Origin: Rubripirellula sp.
GTDB lineage: Bacteria; Planctomycetota; Planctomycetia; Pirellulales; Pirellulaceae
NCBI GenBank assembly: GCA_029287555.1
Contig: JARFQX010000413.1
Location: 1 to 8,690 of the forward strand
Direction of reading: 5' to 3'
Length of the DNA: 8,690 nucleotides
Made by a program: the position numbers and the translations under genes. Under the pieces are notes generated by a model. That model was not told where the DNA came from. It ran no database searches and saw only the letters and a list, made by a program, of their open reading frames with translations. Shown here in pieces: positions 7,126-8,690 of this stretch (position 1 is its first letter; the number at the start of each line of letters is the position of its first letter).

Positions 7126-7557
7126 AAGTGGCGAACCCAAAACCTCGCCAGAATCGCTGACTCGGAGCAGAACACGCTTCTAGACTTATCTCAATTCAAC
7201 TCTCAATCCCCATGAGATGCTTAAAGAGAGGGGACTTAGTCATTCCGAATACCTGCCCGGAATTGAAACTAGGTGGCAGACACTCGCAAATCACGTCCAG
7301 CCGGAAAGCTACAACGCGGCAAAGGACGGAGAGGATTCCCGTTAGGGATTCCCCGCGGCGTGTGTCGGCAAATGGCTCCCTCCGGAGCCATTTGCATTGA
7401 GTTCTCGATCGAGGAACGACTTGTGAATCTGGTTCGACAATTGAAAACGGAACGAGATCACGACCGAGCCTTATGGCTCAGTCAGGGAATCGCTTTGCGC
7501 GAATTCTGTCAACCAATCGTCGTGGCTGCAAGCTGCGATCAAACAGGAGGAAGGACC
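7126..7557 (+). other. Leader or uncertain coding region with stem-loops
   Basis: These 432 bases between the coiled-coil gene and the start at 7558 are ambiguous. The frame of the following gene is open back to a GTG at 7273, immediately after a TAG, which would give 211 residues in place of 116. The sequence around 7400-7550 would translate to a plausible helical stretch (IEFSIEERLVNLVRQLKTER). Against this, neither the GTG at 7273 nor the ATG at 7372 has a good ribosome binding site, whereas 7558 has an excellent one. Structures seen are TGGCGA/TCGCCA at 7129-7150 just past the stop of the coiled-coil gene, a direct repeat GGATTCCC at 7333-7340 and 7346-7353, the strong hairpin at 7368-7395, and a small GAGCC/GGCTC hairpin at 7466-7479. 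I see no clear promoter. Confidence 0.5.
7368..7395. repeat. Perfect 12-bp stem-loop
   Basis: GCAAATGGCTCC and GGAGCCATTTGC pair perfectly across a CTCC loop. No T-run follows on the plus strand. On the minus strand a short A/C-rich stretch follows. It is therefore not a standard intrinsic terminator, though it could stop or pause transcription from the cluster, stabilise an mRNA end, or act as a leader switch for the gene at 7558. If the longer 211-residue reading from 7273 is real, the hairpin lies inside coding sequence and would translate as QMAPSGAIC. Confidence 0.65.
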
Positions 7558-7908
7558 ATGGCATTGGAAGCTAGAGGTCGTAGGTTCTGCAAGGTTACTC
7601 ACACCGAGAACGGGCGAACGTTGACTCGGAGGATTCACACCATGATGGTGCAAGCGACCGATGGTCGTGTGCATCACATTGAAGGTAAGAGTCTTCCCGA
7701 TTCAATCTCGCTCTACTCAGGCGTTCCCCACAGCGGCGCGCACCTGGCCGAGGTGCTGTTGAGCCCCAAGGACGCTAAAGCAGCCCCTTTGTTACCAGCC
7801 CCCGCGGGCTGGCTTTCAAAGCGGGATGCGTTTTTCGTGGTGCTGGGCATCTTCTTTTACAAGCTGATCGGATTGCTTGCTGAAGGAGCCGCCTTAGCAC
7901 TTAGTTGA
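7558..7908 (+). CDS. Small protein with C-terminal membrane segment
   Basis: This 116-residue protein is not from a family I recognise. Residues 1-45 are basic and strand-like (KVTHTENGRTLTRRIHTMMV), 46-70 are mixed, and 90-116 are hydrophobic (AFFVVLGIFFYKLIGLLAEG), giving one C-terminal membrane segment. The protein would be tail-anchored, with most of it cytoplasmic. The ATG at 7558 is chosen because AGGAGG at 7545-7550 lies 7 bases upstream, the best ribosome binding site in this part of the window. A longer in-frame reading from GTG 7273 (211 residues) cannot be excluded. The gene ends just before a strong intrinsic terminator at 7915-7959, so it is the last gene of its transcript. It lies near the coupling-protein cluster, but no functional link can be shown. 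Confidence 0.7.
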   Translation: MALEARGRRFCKVTHTENGRTLTRRIHTMMVQATDGRVHHIEGKSLPDSISLYSGVPHSGAHLAEVLLSPKDAKAAPLLPAPAGWLSKRDAFFVVLGIFFYKLIGLLAEGAALALS

Positions 7909-7914
7909 ATCCCC

Positions 7915-7959
7915 ACACGCGAGAGAACCATTCGGCCTGGTTCTCTCTCGCGTGTTTTT
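7915..7959 (+). terminator. Intrinsic (Rho-independent) terminator
   Basis: ACACGCGAGAG (7915-7925) pairs with CTCTCGCGTGT (7945-7955). After a two-base bulge on the right side the stem continues with AACCA/TGGTT, closing on the loop TTCGGCC (7931-7937). A run of five T (7955-7959) follows directly. It sits 6 bases after the stop of the small membrane-protein gene and ends that transcript. Confidence 0.92.
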
Positions 7960-8043
7960 CCGTTCCACATTCCGAGAGACGTTGTCAATCTCTGGAATTG
8001 GCGAAACCTAAGTGCCGCGAATGAGCGGATGCTTGCACGGAGG

Positions 8044-8071
8044 TTGGCAAAGACCAGCTTCCATTTACAAA
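8044..8071 (+). promoter_or_regulatory. Weak sigma-70-like promoter candidate
   Basis: TTGGCA at 8044-8049 matches five of six -35 positions, and TACAAA at 8066-8071 matches four of six -10 positions, with a 16-base spacer. It sits after the terminator and about 55 bases before the start of the next gene, where a promoter is expected. Similar matches arise by chance, so this is tentative. Confidence 0.3.
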
Positions 8072-8126
8072 TCAGCGTCCCAGCCGCGATTGAATGCTGT
8101 CGGACGCGAAATCGAAAGGAGGTGTC

Positions 8127-8396
8127 ATGGGAAAGAAACGACCGACCCATGAAATCAAGTTAGAAAAGATCAGAGCCGCAATCTGGGCGAACGAATCGAA
8201 GCAAGGCAAGCTTTGGTTCAACGTTACGGTGACCCGGCTCTATAAGGAAGACGATCAATGGAAAGATACGTCGTCGTTTGGACGAGACGATCTTCCAATC
8301 GTCAACAAAGCAATTGACATGGCTTATGGCTGGATTTTGCGTCGCGAGCGAAAGCTCGAAATCGAACGACGCGAATCGGCAAGGCATGGAGGGTGA
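8127..8396 (+). CDS. Conserved small hypothetical protein
   Basis: This 89-residue soluble protein starts with a basic segment (MGKKRPTHEIKLEKIRAAIW) and continues with a strand pattern, WANESKQGKLWFNVTVTRLY and KDTSSFGRDDLPIV (about 48-61), before a C-terminal charged helix (62-86). Small proteins with this KIRAAIWxNE...YNVTxxRLY...SFGRDDLP pattern are, in my recollection, common hypotheticals in planctomycetes and on mobile elements. No biochemical role is known to me. The ATG at 8127 is preceded by an exceptionally complete ribosome binding site, AAAGGAGGTG at 8115-8124, though with short spacing, and in-frame codons upstream of it are not supported. It is followed after 4 bases by the next gene, so the two form an operon. 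Confidence 0.82.
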   Translation: MGKKRPTHEIKLEKIRAAIWANESKQGKLWFNVTVTRLYKEDDQWKDTSSFGRDDLPIVNKAIDMAYGWILRRERKLEIERRESARHGG

Positions 8397-8400
8397 AGCG

Positions 8401-8690
8401 ATGACATTTGCGAAGGTACGTGTTGAAGCCAAATTTGACGTTGGGCGAATCCTCATGACCCGAGGTGCCGCTGACACGTTGCACCAGGAAGACGTCTTTG
8501 AAGCGTTTGTGCGCCACATCGACGGTGACTGGGGCGATCTGTGCGAACAAGACTGGAACGCAAACCAAGATGCAATGGAGTTTGGAATGCGAATCTTGTC
8601 ATCGTACGTCGACCGCAACAACACCAAGTTCTGGATCATCACGGAAGCGGATCGCAGCGCAACAACGATCCTACTTCCTGATGAATATTG
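8401..8690 (+). CDS. Small hypothetical protein of the 'plasmid-related' type, cut at window edge
   Basis: There are 96 codons to the edge, and the last two bases are TG after a Tyr codon. The protein is probably complete, with TGA just outside the window. The motifs GRILMTRGAADTL (15-27), GDWGDL (42-47), FGMRILSSY (61-69) and the ending ITEADRSATTILLPDEY (80-96) match a family I recall from proteobacterial and other integrative elements and plasmids. There it is usually annotated as hypothetical or plasmid-related, and it typically ends in LLPxEY, which supports the stop just outside. The function is unknown. The ATG at 8401 has a strong ribosome binding site, GGAGGG at 8388-8393, 7 bases upstream. 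It shares an operon with the preceding small gene, and its presence is itself a sign of an accessory region. Confidence 0.85.
   Translation, partial: MTFAKVRVEAKFDVGRILMTRGAADTLHQEDVFEAFVRHIDGDWGDLCEQDWNANQDAMEFGMRILSSYVDRNNTKFWIITEADRSATTILLPDEY

Larger units (their letters stand above)
7909..8126 (+). other. Intergenic region between two transcription units
   Basis: The first fifty bases are the intrinsic terminator at 7915-7959. The remainder should hold the promoter of the pair of genes starting at 8127. The best candidate, TTGGCA at 8044-8049 and TACAAA at 8066-8071, is listed separately. No other gene or repeat is visible here. Confidence 0.6.

Noticed and set aside
7212..7400. Small plus-strand frame of 62 codons from ATG 7212
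   Set aside because: There is no ribosome binding site, it runs through the perfect hairpin, and its composition is Arg/Ser/Thr-rich without structure.
1..8690. CRISPR array, tRNA, rRNA or group II intron
   Set aside because: No regularly spaced repeats, cloverleaf-like segments, conserved rRNA stretches or reverse-transcriptase motifs were seen on either strand.

Overview
This window looks like an accessory, mobile-element-type region of a bacterial chromosome or plasmid, most likely from a planctomycete-like host. That placement is inference. It rests on a bacterial kinase with an HGDISPANI catalytic loop, small conserved proteins of a type I associate with planctomycete genomes, moderate GC, GTG starts and mixed Shine-Dalgarno use. 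There is no rRNA, tRNA, CRISPR array or recognisable insertion sequence.

Layout. Positions 1-352 hold no gene I can support. A protein-kinase-like gene lies on the minus strand at 353-1399. An intergenic region of about 330 bases with several inverted repeats separates it from a divergent plus-strand cluster. The cluster runs from 1732 to 7125 with almost no gaps: a 92-residue AT-hook protein, two winged-helix proteins resembling the replication-relaxation family, an 871-residue polytopic VirD4/TraG-type coupling ATPase, and a 366-residue membrane-anchored coiled-coil protein. The first four genes overlap or lie within 8 bases of each other, which implies co-transcription and translational coupling. 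A 432-base stretch of uncertain status (7126-7557) carries a perfect 12-bp stem-loop. It leads to a small gene with a C-terminal membrane segment (7558-7908), closed by a textbook intrinsic terminator. A second small transcription unit follows: two conserved small proteins with strong ribosome binding sites, the last of them running to the window edge.

How the parts may work together. The 1732-7125 cluster reads as the DNA-processing and coupling half of a DNA-transfer system. Small DNA-binding proteins would recognise an origin-like site, one or both replication-relaxation-like proteins would act where a relaxase normally does, and the membrane ATPase would pump the DNA-protein complex. The coiled-coil protein may be a structural or envelope partner. 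No HUH or tyrosine relaxase, VirB4 or VirB6-like channel gene is present here, so the system is either incomplete in this window or built differently. The tandem pair of divergent replication-relaxation-like proteins fused operonically to a heavily membrane-embedded coupling protein is the best candidate for something undescribed.
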